Shown here piece after piece: positions 16,404-24,686 of a stretch of DNA of 55,568 bases (positions are counted from its first letter, which is position 1; each line of letters begins with the position of its first letter). The stretch is from Nostoc sp. LPT. Lineage in GTDB: Bacteria > Cyanobacteriota > Cyanobacteriia > Cyanobacteriales > Nostocaceae. The notes below the pieces were generated by a model. That model was not told the DNA's origin. It ran no database searches and saw only the letters and a program-made list of their open reading frames with translations. The translations under genes and the position numbers were made by a program. The stretch spans positions 1 through 55,568 of the forward strand of contig NZ_JABXKF010000165.1 of the NCBI RefSeq assembly GCF_017115165.1, in the 5' to 3' direction.

Positions 16404-17456
16404 TTATCGCTCTGTATAATATTCGTTGAAAGTCTTATAGCCAACATCAGTTGTATACAGTTGACATTGGTCTGTAATCTGCTTCATTAAAGGCCAAGAA
16501 AACTGACACTCATCATGCAGATAAGGCTCCCAATTTTCTTTGATGCTGCTGTAAGCTAGCCGCAAATTATAAGAAGGAATAGCAGTGGAGATATGATGAG
16601 GGACATGAACATTGATATCGTGGCACAAGACTTCTACCCAACGCGGATAATCGCAATGAATAGTTCCAGATAGCTGTGCTTGAGCTTCGTTCCACTTGTT
16701 CGCTGTCGCAAAAGGAACATCTGCGGCAGTATGGTGAACAATAGTAAAAGTACTCATCCAAAAATGGTAAATCATCCAGGGCACTAGCCAGAACTTGACA
16801 AATCCCCAGATACCAGTTGTGGCGATGAGAGTCGGGAAAGCGATCGCAGCAAACACAACTACCACCGCCACCGAAAGCTTGATACTCGATTGGTCTTTAG
16901 TTTTGAAATTTCGCCAATCAAAATGCACCACAGCCCAATGTCCAATGGAACCCACCCACCAGAAGCGTTTACGCATGAATCCCTCAAAAACAGACTGCCG
17001 GGTTTTATCCCAACTTTCAAACACTTCTGGTGTGATTGGATGCCAAGCGTTGTCCTCATCCAACTTATTGGTATGAGTATGGTGATAATTATGCTTAATT
17101 CGCCAACTATGAAAGGGGTAAATTAACGGCATCATGAAGAAGTGCCCCACTAAATCATTTACCCAACGACGTTTAGCAAATGACCTATGACCACAATCAT
17201 GGGCAATTACAAAAAAACCTGTTAAAGCAGTGCCTGTAAAAATCCAAGCTAGGGGTAAGAGAAACCAAGGAGTGATAACCAGGCTGTAATAGCCCAAGGC
17301 GACTGCCAAGACACTCAGCAGGACTTGCGTCCAAGCTTTGCGACGGTTCTGCTGAAAACATTCCCGTGGCAGGGTTTTGACAATATCTTTGAGCCGGAAG
17401 TCGGAATTACCAGGCTCGTCACTTAGTTTGTGGCTGTTAATTATTGATGTAGTCAT
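16404..17456 (-). CDS. desA: Delta-12 acyl-lipid desaturase DesA
   Basis: About 350 residues, the usual DesA length. Boxes: HDCGHRSFAKRRWVNDLVGH, KHNYHHTHTNKLD and HDINVHVPHHISTAIPSYNL. It converts oleoyl to linoleoyl chains in membrane lipids, using ferredoxin as electron donor. The ATG at 17456 (MTTSIINSHK) is chosen because the family starts here; an upstream in-frame start at 17498 adds 14 hydrophobic residues. It lies between desC (upstream) and desB (downstream), giving a C-A-B order that follows the order of the reactions. A 254-bp inverted-repeat element separates it from desC. Confidence 0.94.
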   Translation of the reverse strand: MTTSIINSHKLSDEPGNSDFRLKDIVKTLPRECFQQNRRKAWTQVLLSVLAVALGYYSLVITPWFLLPLAWIFTGTALTGFFVIAHDCGHRSFAKRRWVNDLVGHFFMMPLIYPFHSWRIKHNYHHTHTNKLDEDNAWHPITPEVFESWDKTRQSVFEGFMRKRFWWVGSIGHWAVVHFDWRNFKTKDQSSIKLSVAVVVVFAAIAFPTLIATTGIWGFVKFWLVPWMIYHFWMSTFTIVHHTAADVPFATANKWNEAQAQLSGTIHCDYPRWVEVLCHDINVHVPHHISTAIPSYNLRLAYSSIKENWEPYLHDECQFSWPLMKQITDQCQLYTTDVGYKTFNEYYTER

Positions 17457-17638
17457 GGACACCTGAAAAACAACAAAACTCCTCCACCAAGTCACCAAAA
17501 AGTAACTTGCCGTAAAAATTCTTCACATTAGCGCTTCGGATTATAGCAACCTAACCGACACAAGCGCACCCGTAAATAGCTTTTTGAAAAGTAGGAGTTA
17601 GAAGTGTTCAATTCAAAACGTTACACATCCTAACTCCT

Positions 17639-17892
17639 GTACAGACGCAATTAATGAGCCAGCGCGTTGCGGTGAGGGGGTCGCAGTCTTGGCGGTTCCC
17701 GTCGTAGGCAGAACGCCTTCCCGTAGGGTATGCGTTAGCGCAGCGTTAGCGAGGTTCGCGTAGCGTCTCCCCTTAGGAGAAGGAGCGTTACCCCCGAACC
17801 CGAAGGGGGGTTCCCACGCCACTTCCTTCAAGTCGGGCATTGCCCGCCCACGGAGTGGCTCCCCGTTGTAGCGACTGGCGTCGCGTCTGTAC
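17639..17892. mobile_element. Inverted-repeat element GTACAGACGC...GCGTCTGTAC
   Basis: A 254-bp segment bounded by perfect 10-bp inverted ends, GTACAGACGC (17639-17648) and GCGTCTGTAC (17883-17892), flanked on both sides by TCCT, either a 4-bp target duplication or part of the heptamer repeat it sits in. The interior carries the same GC-rich modules as the elements at 14.8 and 43.9 kb, in part inverted (GTTCGCGTAGCGTCTCCCC, GTCGGGCATTGCCCGCCCA). No coding capacity. Confidence 0.6.
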
Positions 17893-17894
17893 TC

Positions 17895-18722
17895 CTAACT
17901 CTTAACTAACTTTTGTTGGGCCAACTTCACATTAGTTGCCAGACCAACCGCTTGCAGCAATTGAACTGTCATCCAAGTTAAATCGATTTCCCACCATTCC
18001 AGCCCGTGACGAGCTGAGTATTGAAAAGCATGATGATTATTATGCCAGCCTTCACCGAAAACTAGTACGGCTACCCACCAGCAATTAGTCGATCGATCGC
18101 CAGAATCATAACTGCGATAGCCAAATTTGTGAGTGGCACTGTTCACCAACCAAGTGCAGTGGTAAACCCAGACAATGCGAACAAAAATTCCCCAAATCAC
18201 AAAGGGCCAGCCACCTAGAAGCAAAAGCAGTACACCTAGAGCAACCTGGATCAAAATGAAATATTTTTCTAAAAACTGATAAACTGGGTCTTCGGCAATG
18301 TCTTTGGTGAAACGAGGAACATCAGCGTGAGCGGGACAGTAATGAATCAGCCAATCCATGTGGCTCCACCAGAAGCCTTTATTAGAATCATGGGGATCGG
18401 CATCGGTATCAGAGTTTAAATGATGTATGCGATGTGTCCCTATCCACTCAATTGGGCCTCCTTGACAGGAAAGTGTCCCAAAGAAAACCAGGAGATACTC
18501 TAGCCACTTGGGAGTTTGAAAACTGCGGTGGGTGACAAGGCGATGAAATCCTAGAGTCACGCCTAAACCACCAGTCACCCAGTACAGCAAGAAACCCACA
18601 CCAACTGCCGTCCAGCTAAAGTTACCAGGAACAAATGCAAATAAAGCGCCGATGTGCAGTCCAATGAAAAACAGGGTATTAACCCAGTTGATTTGAGGTT
18701 TTGTTGAGGTAGCAATTGTCAT
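17895..18722 (-). CDS. desC: Delta-9 acyl-lipid desaturase DesC
   Basis: A 275-residue desaturase of the stearoyl-CoA-desaturase-like group. Boxes: HRLVTHRSF, HRIHHLNSDTDADPH and HNNHHAF. DesC puts the first double bond into stearoyl chains on glycerolipids, making the substrate of DesA. It leads the desC-desA-desB cluster. Its C-terminal residues KLVKS and the TAG are written by TTAAGAGTTAGGAG-type heptamer repeat sequence, so the tail has probably been replaced by repeat. It is divergent from the methionine gamma-lyase-like gene. Confidence 0.94.
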   Translation of the reverse strand: MTIATSTKPQINWVNTLFFIGLHIGALFAFVPGNFSWTAVGVGFLLYWVTGGLGVTLGFHRLVTHRSFQTPKWLEYLLVFFGTLSCQGGPIEWIGTHRIHHLNSDTDADPHDSNKGFWWSHMDWLIHYCPAHADVPRFTKDIAEDPVYQFLEKYFILIQVALGVLLLLLGGWPFVIWGIFVRIVWVYHCTWLVNSATHKFGYRSYDSGDRSTNCWWVAVLVFGEGWHNNHHAFQYSARHGLEWWEIDLTWMTVQLLQAVGLATNVKLAQQKLVKS

Positions 18723-18807
18723 GCAGTAACCTGAATTTGATTTTTCCAGCCTAGTCTGCGCGATCTGAAAATCCGCATATCTATAATTTTTTGTGAACGA
18801 GGAACTG

Positions 18808-20040
18808 ATGAACAGCTTAGAACAGCTGCGGCAAGCAGAACAGGCACTATTAGAAATTTTTTCTGGTATTGACGCTCAGGTCAAGCATAATCTAAAACGA
18901 GTGCTGGATGCCTTTCGTAATCACCGTGTAGGCGCACACCACTTTGCTGGTGTAAGTGGCTATGGTCACGATGATTTAGGACGAGAAACTTTAGATAAAG
19001 TTTTTGCTGAAGTTATGGGTGCCGAGGCAGCGGCGGTGCGAGTGCAGTTTGTTTCGGGAACTCATGCGATCGCTTGTGCTTTATTTGGTGTCCTCCGTCC
19101 TGGAGATGAAATGTTAGCAGTAGTCGGTTCTCCCTACGATACGCTTGAAGAAGTCATTGGTTTACGGGGTCAAGGTCAAGGTTCTCTAATCGAGTTTGGC
19201 ATAAATTACCGCCAATTAGAGCTAACCTCCGAAGGAACTATAGATTGGCAATCGTTAAGTACTAGTGTGACTGAAAACACTCGTTTAGTGTTAATTCAGC
19301 GTTCTTGTGGCTATTCTTGGCGTCCTAGTTTGTCAATTGCCGATATTGAAAAAATCGTCCACTTAGTTAAACAACAAAACCCAAACACCGTTTGCTTTGT
19401 GGATAACTGCTACGGCGAATTTATTGAAACAAAGGAACCTACAGCCGTAGGTGCTGATTTAATTGCAGGGTCATTGATTAAAAATCCTGGTGGCACTATT
19501 GTCAGCGCTGGCGGTTATGTTGCCGGTCGCGCCGACTTAGTGGAAGCAGCCGCCTGTCGCCTCACTGCTCCCGGTATCGGTAGTTATGGCGGTGCTACTT
19601 TTGACCAAAATCGCCTGCTGTTCCAAGGACTATTTCTGGCTCCGCAAATGGTAGGAGAGGCGATAAAAGGGACTTATCTTACTGGTTATGTATTTGATCA
19701 ACTCGGTTATCCAGTGAATCCTGCTCCCTTGGCTCCCCGTGGGGATGTAATTCAGGCAATTAAACTTGGTTCAGCCGAAAAGCTAATTGCTTTCTGTAAA
19801 GCCATACAACAGCATTCTCCGATCGGTTCCTACTTAGACCCCGTTCCAGATGATATGCCAGGGTATGAGAGCCAGGTAGTTATGGCTGGGGGGACATTTA
19901 TTGAAGGGAGTACTTTGGAATTATCAGCAGATGGCCCAATGCGATCGCCGTATGTAGTTTATTGCCAGGGGGGAACTCATTGGACTCATGTAGCGATCGC
20001 TCTGGAGGCTGCGATTGATGCAGTTGGCAGTAATGCATAG
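18808..20040 (+). CDS. Methionine gamma-lyase-family PLP enzyme (former 'aluminium resistance protein')
   Basis: About 410 residues, fold-type I PLP enzyme. Visible are the family block HHFAGVSGYGHDDLGRETLD, the VSGTHAIACALFG region of the PLP site, VDNCYGEF with the aspartate that contacts the pyridine nitrogen, and the lysine of GSLIKNPGG that should form the Schiff base. The PF06838 family is annotated as methionine gamma-lyase or aluminium resistance; the true cyanobacterial substrate is not settled. The ATG at 18808 follows GAGGA by 5 nt and is preferred over the GTG at 18793. Confidence 0.88.
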   Translation: MNSLEQLRQAEQALLEIFSGIDAQVKHNLKRVLDAFRNHRVGAHHFAGVSGYGHDDLGRETLDKVFAEVMGAEAAAVRVQFVSGTHAIACALFGVLRPGDEMLAVVGSPYDTLEEVIGLRGQGQGSLIEFGINYRQLELTSEGTIDWQSLSTSVTENTRLVLIQRSCGYSWRPSLSIADIEKIVHLVKQQNPNTVCFVDNCYGEFIETKEPTAVGADLIAGSLIKNPGGTIVSAGGYVAGRADLVEAAACRLTAPGIGSYGGATFDQNRLLFQGLFLAPQMVGEAIKGTYLTGYVFDQLGYPVNPAPLAPRGDVIQAIKLGSAEKLIAFCKAIQQHSPIGSYLDPVPDDMPGYESQVVMAGGTFIEGSTLELSADGPMRSPYVVYCQGGTHWTHVAIALEAAIDAVGSNA

Positions 20041-20103
20041 CACATATTCTTTTGCATATAATCGGCTCAACTTTCACGGACAGCACAAAGGGCTGAAGCA
20101 AAT

Positions 20104-20292
20104 ATGGTAGCTATAGAAGCGGATAGATGCGCGATTGCTCAACTACACTCAACCGTAAATTCCTTGTTGCAGGTATGTAACTTTGCAGCGATTGTCACTG
20201 AACTCAGAGAAATCAGATCGGAAATTAGAGGCTTGAGAATTGAAAATCAACATATTTTAGAACATTTGTTCGGTAGACAGGAGAACAGCTAG
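20104..20292 (+). CDS. Small coiled-coil hypothetical protein
   Basis: A 62-residue protein. The second half, TELREIRSEIRGLRIENQHI, has a heptad pattern of hydrophobic residues with charged flanks, a likely coiled coil. No other domain is recognised. It ends 2 nt before the ATG of the alpha/beta hydrolase and contains that gene's GGAGAA ribosome-binding site, so the two are probably translationally coupled. Confidence 0.55.
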   Translation: MVAIEADRCAIAQLHSTVNSLLQVCNFAAIVTELREIRSEIRGLRIENQHILEHLFGRQENS

Positions 20293-20294
20293 TA

Positions 20295-21143
20295 ATGAGC
20301 GATCGCCACACCACAACTGCTGCACGTCTCAATGTTTACATCCAAGGTCAAGGATTCCCAATTTTGGGCTTACATGGTCATCCTGGTACTGGTCGTAGTC
20401 TTTCTGTCTTTACCAATCATTTATCAAAACGCTACAAAACTTTTGCCCCCGATTTACGCGGATACGGCAAAAGTCGCTACAACGGCAATTTTGACATGAA
20501 TGACCATTTGATTGATTTAGAAGCGCTGCTAGACCGTTTGCAGATTGAAAAGTGCCTACTATTGGGCTGGTCACTTGGGGGCATTCTAGCAATGGAGATG
20601 GCATTACGTTTGCCAGAGCGGATTACTGGGCTGATTTTGGTGGCGACAGCCGCAAAACCCCGTGGCAGTCATCCTCCTATCACTTGGCAGGATAATTTAT
20701 ATACTGGCGTTGCTGCCCTATTGAACTATATAAAACCGAGTTGGCAATGGAATATTGAAACTTTTGGTAAGCGATCGCTTTTCCGTTACCTAATCCAACA
20801 ACATACATCTATTACTTACAATTACATCGCCAAGGAAGCAGTACCAGCTTATTTGCAAACCTCTCCTGCTGCTACTCGCGCTCTCTATAGTGCAATTCAA
20901 TCAGGATACAATCGGCTTCTAGATTTGCAACAAATACAATGTCCTAGTTTAGTACTTGCTGGTGAACAAGACCGCCACATCACATCTGATTCCAGCTTAG
21001 AAACTGCTCGACATCTGCCAAATTCTCAGTGGCAGTGCTATCCCAACACCGCCCATCTTTTCCCGTGGGAAGTTTCCCAGCAGGTGCTAAATGATATTGA
21101 CCATTGGCTCGAAGTTCATCCGCAGGTAATTGGTAGTCAATAG
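20295..21143 (+). CDS. Alpha/beta hydrolase
   Basis: A 282-residue alpha/beta-hydrolase fold protein. The oxyanion region is LHGHPGTGRS, the nucleophile elbow GWSLG gives Ser93, the acid is the aspartate of AGEQDRHIT, and the base is the histidine of NTAHLFPWE. The overall resemblance is to the lactonase/haloperoxidase-like esterase subgroup, but the substrate is unknown. There is no signal peptide. ATG at 20295, ribosome-binding site GGAGAA about 9 nt upstream. Confidence 0.88.
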   Translation: MSDRHTTTAARLNVYIQGQGFPILGLHGHPGTGRSLSVFTNHLSKRYKTFAPDLRGYGKSRYNGNFDMNDHLIDLEALLDRLQIEKCLLLGWSLGGILAMEMALRLPERITGLILVATAAKPRGSHPPITWQDNLYTGVAALLNYIKPSWQWNIETFGKRSLFRYLIQQHTSITYNYIAKEAVPAYLQTSPAATRALYSAIQSGYNRLLDLQQIQCPSLVLAGEQDRHITSDSSLETARHLPNSQWQCYPNTAHLFPWEVSQQVLNDIDHWLEVHPQVIGSQ

Positions 21144-21315
21144 TCTAAATATTTAATATTTAAAAAAATTTTGACTATTGACGAAGAAATGGAGAGGGAA
21201 GATGTGGTGACGCAATGAGTGAAAAAGACGCAATAACCCCCGAAAAAAGGATTTTCTATGTCTTCATATCTTTACATCCCCGCATCAGAGCATCTTTTTC
21301 ATTCTCTGGCCTAAC

Positions 21316-21618
21316 TTAAATTTGACCGCCAAAGGCAGGCTGTACTTTGCGGTCAAATCTTTCCCCCAAGTCGTCAGCAATTGTTAAAGTATTAGGTTTG
21401 CAGCGCTTGACATTCACAACAATTCCCTGCGCTCCTTCGAGTTCTAAATCTTCTATGTATCCTTTGCTTGCTAATGTTGCATCAGAAGAACTTAGAAATG
21501 GCCCGAAGTAATACGTGCAACGAGGATTTTGCGTCACAATCTCTACCCACCAAGCCAAGCCGATGTAGTCGAATGTGTTAATTAATACTTCCTTGAGGTG
21601 ATGCCAAATGGTTTTCAT
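21316..21618 (-). CDS. DUF1816 domain protein
   Basis: A 100-residue protein with the cyanobacterial DUF1816 signature: WWVEIVTQNPRCTYYFGPF near the N-terminus and GYIEDLELEGAQGI, followed by CKPNTLTI. The family is restricted largely to cyanobacteria and shows weak likeness to small linker-type domains; no function is established. It is an isolated gene facing rlmB in the same direction with an 80-nt gap upstream of the rlmB stop. Confidence 0.75.
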   Translation of the reverse strand: MKTIWHHLKEVLINTFDYIGLAWWVEIVTQNPRCTYYFGPFLSSSDATLASKGYIEDLELEGAQGIVVNVKRCKPNTLTIADDLGERFDRKVQPAFGGQI

Positions 21619-21698
21619 GGTTTTCGCCGATTTATAAACGTCTACAGGGTGTTAAACGATATGCTGCCTGATTATCTGTTACATTTCTTTATACTCTG

Positions 21699-22886
21699 TT
21701 ACTGATATTTTTTCAAAGATATTTTTTGTAATTTATCTAAGTGCAGCGTATTTAGCGATCGCTGGCGATAAATCTCATAAAGCGCCATACCCGCTGCTAC
21801 AGAAGCATTGAGGCTGGGAGTCTTACCTTGTAGAGGAATCGATACTAAAAAATCACACGAGCGTTGAGTTAACATACTCAGACCTTCACCTTCTGAGCCG
21901 ATTACCAAAACGATTGGGCCGGTAAAATTGACTGTATGCAAAGGTTCGCTGCCACTTGCAGCAGTACCGTAAATCCAAAAGCCAGCTTCCTTTAATTCTT
22001 CTAAGGAACGGCTGAGGTTGACAACTCTAGCTACAGCAAAATTTTCTAAAGCCCCTGCTGCCACTTTCATCACAGTGGAAGTGATCCCAGATGCCCTTCT
22101 TTGAGGAATCACCAATCCTTGAGCGCCTATTGCTTCGGCAGTGCGGATAATTGCTCCCAAGTTGTGGGGATCGGTAATTCCGTCAGCTACGACAATTACA
22201 GCATCGGTTACAGATTTGCACTGCTCAATTAGATCGGGCAATTCGATGTAAGCGTAGGGAGCAATTTGTGCTGCTACACCTTGGTGATTAGCCCCATTAG
22301 TCAGATGGTCTAAACGCTTGGGTTCAACCTCATCAATAACTGTGCCATTTTCCTTTGCTTGCAAGAGAAAATGGTGAAAGCTAGGATCGTACCGCAGACG
22401 GGTAGTAATCCAGAGACGGTTGAGATTGCGCTGATTTTTCAATGCACTCAATACTGGATGACGACCGTAGATGAGATCGCTATCTTCTTCTATCGCTTGT
22501 GTAGATACAGACGCCTCAGAGAAGTTGCTATTTCGTTGTCGGGAGTTTCCAGAAATGGGGTTGCTATCTATTTTCCTGGGATTGCGATTCGGATTAACAA
22601 CAGAGATAGTGTTGCCATCTACTTTTCTGGGATTGCCAGTTGGATTCGCAACAGAGATGGGATTGCTATCTACTTTCCTGGGATTGTGAGTTGGATTCGC
22701 AACAGAGATAGGGTTGCTATCTACTTTCCTGGGATTGCGAGTTGGATTTGCAACAGAGACGGGGTTGCTATCTACTTTTCTGGGATTACTAGTCGGATTA
22801 GTAACAACACGCTTACCTTTAATTTTTACGGGTTGTCCCCGATTTGGTTCGCTAGAAGTCTTGAATTTTCTGGGTTTATCCTGCAT
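21699..22886 (-). CDS. rlmB: 23S rRNA (guanosine-2'-O)-methyltransferase RlmB-like (TrmH/SpoU) with repeat-rich N-terminal extension
   Basis: About 395 residues. The C-terminal 260 form a SPOUT methyltransferase: substrate-binding domain from YGRHPVLSALKN, then motif 1 NLGAIIRTAEAIGAQG, motif 2 IVLVIGSEGEGLS and motif 3 VSIPLQGKTPSLNASVAAG, which make the trefoil-knot SAM site. RlmB methylates G2251 of the ribosomal P loop. The N-terminus is unusual: a basic region (KPVKIKGKRVV type) and five tandem 17-residue repeats around NPRKVDSNPISVA. ATG at 22886 is used; a TTG at 22931 is an alternative adding 15 residues. The gene follows mrnC by about 90 nt on the same strand, a ribosome-maturation pair. 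Confidence 0.88.
   Translation of the reverse strand: MQDKPRKFKTSSEPNRGQPVKIKGKRVVTNPTSNPRKVDSNPVSVANPTRNPRKVDSNPISVANPTHNPRKVDSNPISVANPTGNPRKVDGNTISVVNPNRNPRKIDSNPISGNSRQRNSNFSEASVSTQAIEEDSDLIYGRHPVLSALKNQRNLNRLWITTRLRYDPSFHHFLLQAKENGTVIDEVEPKRLDHLTNGANHQGVAAQIAPYAYIELPDLIEQCKSVTDAVIVVADGITDPHNLGAIIRTAEAIGAQGLVIPQRRASGITSTVMKVAAGALENFAVARVVNLSRSLEELKEAGFWIYGTAASGSEPLHTVNFTGPIVLVIGSEGEGLSMLTQRSCDFLVSIPLQGKTPSLNASVAAGMALYEIYRQRSLNTLHLDKLQKISLKKYQ
22548..22799 (-). repeat. 51-bp tandem repeat inside rlmB
   Basis: Five consecutive units of 51 nt encode 17-residue repeats that start at NPT/NPN and contain NPRKVDSNPISVA. Units 2 and 3 are nearly identical and the last is one residue short, which points to recent in-frame expansion. 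Confidence 0.85.
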
Positions 22887-22977
22887 TTGAGTTATGGATA
22901 TAGCGTATGGTTGATCTTCCGATTCCCTCAATTTTTTGAACCTAATCTAGTGTTGTCGCTACTGCGAAATTGAGTTT

Positions 22978-23496
22978 TCACTCTTTTTCTAGATGAAGTA
23001 TTTGCAACAGTTCGGTTAGACGTTGGTAATCGGTGATATATAAGTAGCCTATTAAAGTTTCTAGACTAGTTGCCTGTTGATAAATTTCGGGATTAAGTCG
23101 CTTAGGGCGTCCTGTTGCGGCGTTTCTACCCCGTCGGACAATTTCTAATTCGGTATCCCTGAGATGAGGAATTAGCGATCGCAAATGTAGCGCTTGTGTT
23201 TCTGCTCTTACCTGCTCCACTACCAGACGATGGTAAATTCCTGACCGCTGCAATGGCAGCAGATAGAATATTCTAACATACAACTCATAAATTGCATCCC
23301 CCAAATATGCTAAAGCACTAGGAGAAATTTGTTGCACTTGTGAGAGGGAAATCTGTTGGAATGGCCCTGTGGTTGCCAAGAGTGCTTGAGTCCAAGATAA
23401 ACTTTGTTTGGGAGTTTCATCTTGTCCATCTAATAGCTCTTCCTCCTGTGACTTCACAAATAAATCATTCCTTGACGGGCTACATTTGGCAAGCAT
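22978..23496 (-). CDS. mrnC: Mini-ribonuclease III (MrnC)
   Basis: About 172 residues. The RNase III catalytic fold without a dsRNA-binding domain: LSPSALAYLGDAIYELYVR-type signature (here ISPSALAYLGDAIYELYVR) with the catalytic Asp, and ATSLETLIGYLYI with the second acidic residue. Mini-III trims 23S rRNA ends. ATG at 23496 is preferred over the TTG at 23505. It is upstream of rlmB on the same strand, so both 23S-processing genes are likely co-transcribed. Confidence 0.88.
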   Translation of the reverse strand: MLAKCSPSRNDLFVKSQEEELLDGQDETPKQSLSWTQALLATTGPFQQISLSQVQQISPSALAYLGDAIYELYVRIFYLLPLQRSGIYHRLVVEQVRAETQALHLRSLIPHLRDTELEIVRRGRNAATGRPKRLNPEIYQQATSLETLIGYLYITDYQRLTELLQILHLEKE

Positions 23497-24039
23497 TCTT
23501 CGCAAAGACTGATTTTTCTGAAGTATGCCATGATAGTATACTTAGCATAATCAATACTATCAAAATTACTTCCTAATTTCATTTTTTTGATTGAGAGTTG
23601 GCATTTTAAATCACCCTGATGTCAACATCTATAAACCAAATTTCGCCTATTTCTTGTGGTCTGTGCCTAAGAACGGGTAAAATTTTAGCATCAAATTCAC
23701 CCTTTTACTTGGTAGCATTGCCATGCTTACTGAGTAAACGACAACTTTTAACTATACAGCATCGAGTCAAGTCTATCTATAAACAAATCTGCTGGCTTTG
23801 TATTTCTTACAAATATCTCAGACTTGATTATTTATCCAATATTCTAGCCAACGCTTACATACCCAAAAATTGGGTGTCTATATCTTTAGTTATTACTCAA
23901 CTTTAAACATAATAATAGCTTAACTGGCTTTATGCCTCTCCCACAAGGAGAGAGGTTTTCTGCCAGAAGTTTTAAAAATTAAGCTATCCGATATTGAATC
24001 TGGATAGCTAAATTTAACTCTCAGATCGAGCAATCAAGA
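23497..24039. other. Intergenic region between mrnC and the STAS gene
   Basis: About 540 bp. It holds a weak plus-strand hairpin CCTCTC-N9-GAGAGG (23935-23955) followed by TTTTCT, and the STAS-gene terminator at 23982-24009. A 95-codon plus-strand frame (23619-23906) lacks any domain or ribosome-binding site and is not called. Confidence 0.5.
23982..24009 (-). terminator. Terminator of the STAS gene
   Basis: AGCTATCC (23982-23989) and GGATAGCT (24002-24009) form a perfect 8-bp stem. Read on the minus strand it is followed by TTAATTTTTAAAA. It lies about 30 nt after the STAS stop. Confidence 0.6.
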
Positions 24040-24402
24040 CTACTTGACGTTTTCTAGAGCGTCTTCAACTGATTTTTGCAGGGAGAGAAACTTCTCTAGG
24101 CGAACAAGCTTGACCGTTTGAGTTACGCGGGCATTTGTAACAATTTGCAAAGTGCCATCGGCAGTTTGAGCCTGCTTAGCTAGCTGCACCAGAGCACCCA
24201 AGCCAGAGCTATCAACAAAGTCAATTTGTGAGAGATCCAAAATAATATGCTTAGGACCCTCGTCTATTTTACTGCCAAGTGTCTTGCGAAATGTCGGCTC
24301 AGAAAAAGCATCTAACAAACCTGTGAGGCGGAATAGCTGACAGTTATCCCGGACTTCACGAGTGCCCCTCAGGCTAACGGTTAGATTCAGTGGCTCAGCA
24401 AT
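24040..24402 (-). CDS. STAS-domain anti-sigma-factor antagonist, apparent ATT start
   Basis: A 120-residue single STAS domain. DLSQIDFVDSSGLGALV carries the conserved Asp-Ser-Ser-Gly phosphorylation loop, as in SpoIIAA/RsbV-type regulators. The usual TTG at 24318 would cut off conserved residues EPLNLTVSLRGTREVRDN that read on without interruption upstream. In that frame there is no ATG, GTG or TTG between the domain and the in-frame TGA upstream of it; instead an ideal AGGAGGG (Shine-Dalgarno) sits 4-5 nt before ATT at 24402-24400. An ATT start (as for infC) is therefore proposed. Alone in its unit, with a terminator directly after. Confidence 0.8.
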   Translation of the reverse strand: MAEPLNLTVSLRGTREVRDNCQLFRLTGLLDAFSEPTFRKTLGSKIDEGPKHIILDLSQIDFVDSSGLGALVQLAKQAQTADGTLQIVTNARVTQTVKLVRLEKFLSLQKSVEDALENVK

Positions 24403-24415
24403 AATTCCCTCCTCA
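24403..24415 (-). promoter_or_regulatory. Strong Shine-Dalgarno before a non-standard ATT start
   Basis: On the minus strand AGGAGGGAATT directly precedes ATTGCTGAGCCA. The purine core is the best Shine-Dalgarno seen in the window, which supports initiation here despite the rare start codon. A second ATT lies three bases upstream (24405-24403). Confidence 0.55.
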
Positions 24416-24614
24416 TGAGTTAAAGTGAACGCTCAAGTATAGATGGTTTTTGAGCAAATTGTCTACAATCTGTTGGAATAGGGGGTTGGGGATTGGCTAC
24501 TGGGTAATGGTCATTGGAAAACTTTTCCTAGTCCTTAGTGCCCGATCCCCCATTTGCATTTTGCTATTTTTATTTAATCTCAGATGCGACAACTTGACTC
24601 TTGCTTTTTGTTCC

Positions 24615-24686
24615 AATTCCAAATTAAAAATGCATAGTTCAAAAAGAAATTTTTCATTTTGAATTTTGAATTTTTAATTTGGAATT
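24615..24686. repeat. Inverted repeat at the carA 3' end
   Basis: AATTCCAAATTAAAAAT (from 24615) pairs with ATTTTTAATTTGGAATT (ending 24686). The right arm holds the last codons and the TAA of carA. On the minus strand it can serve as the carA terminator. Confidence 0.65.

Noticed and set aside
17613..17840. 75-codon minus-strand frame
   Set aside because: It is inside the GTACAGACGC element; no domain or ribosome-binding site.
23619..23906. 95-codon plus-strand frame before a weak hairpin
   Set aside because: Composition rich in Ile, Leu, Ser, Tyr and Cys with no domain; hairpin is weak.
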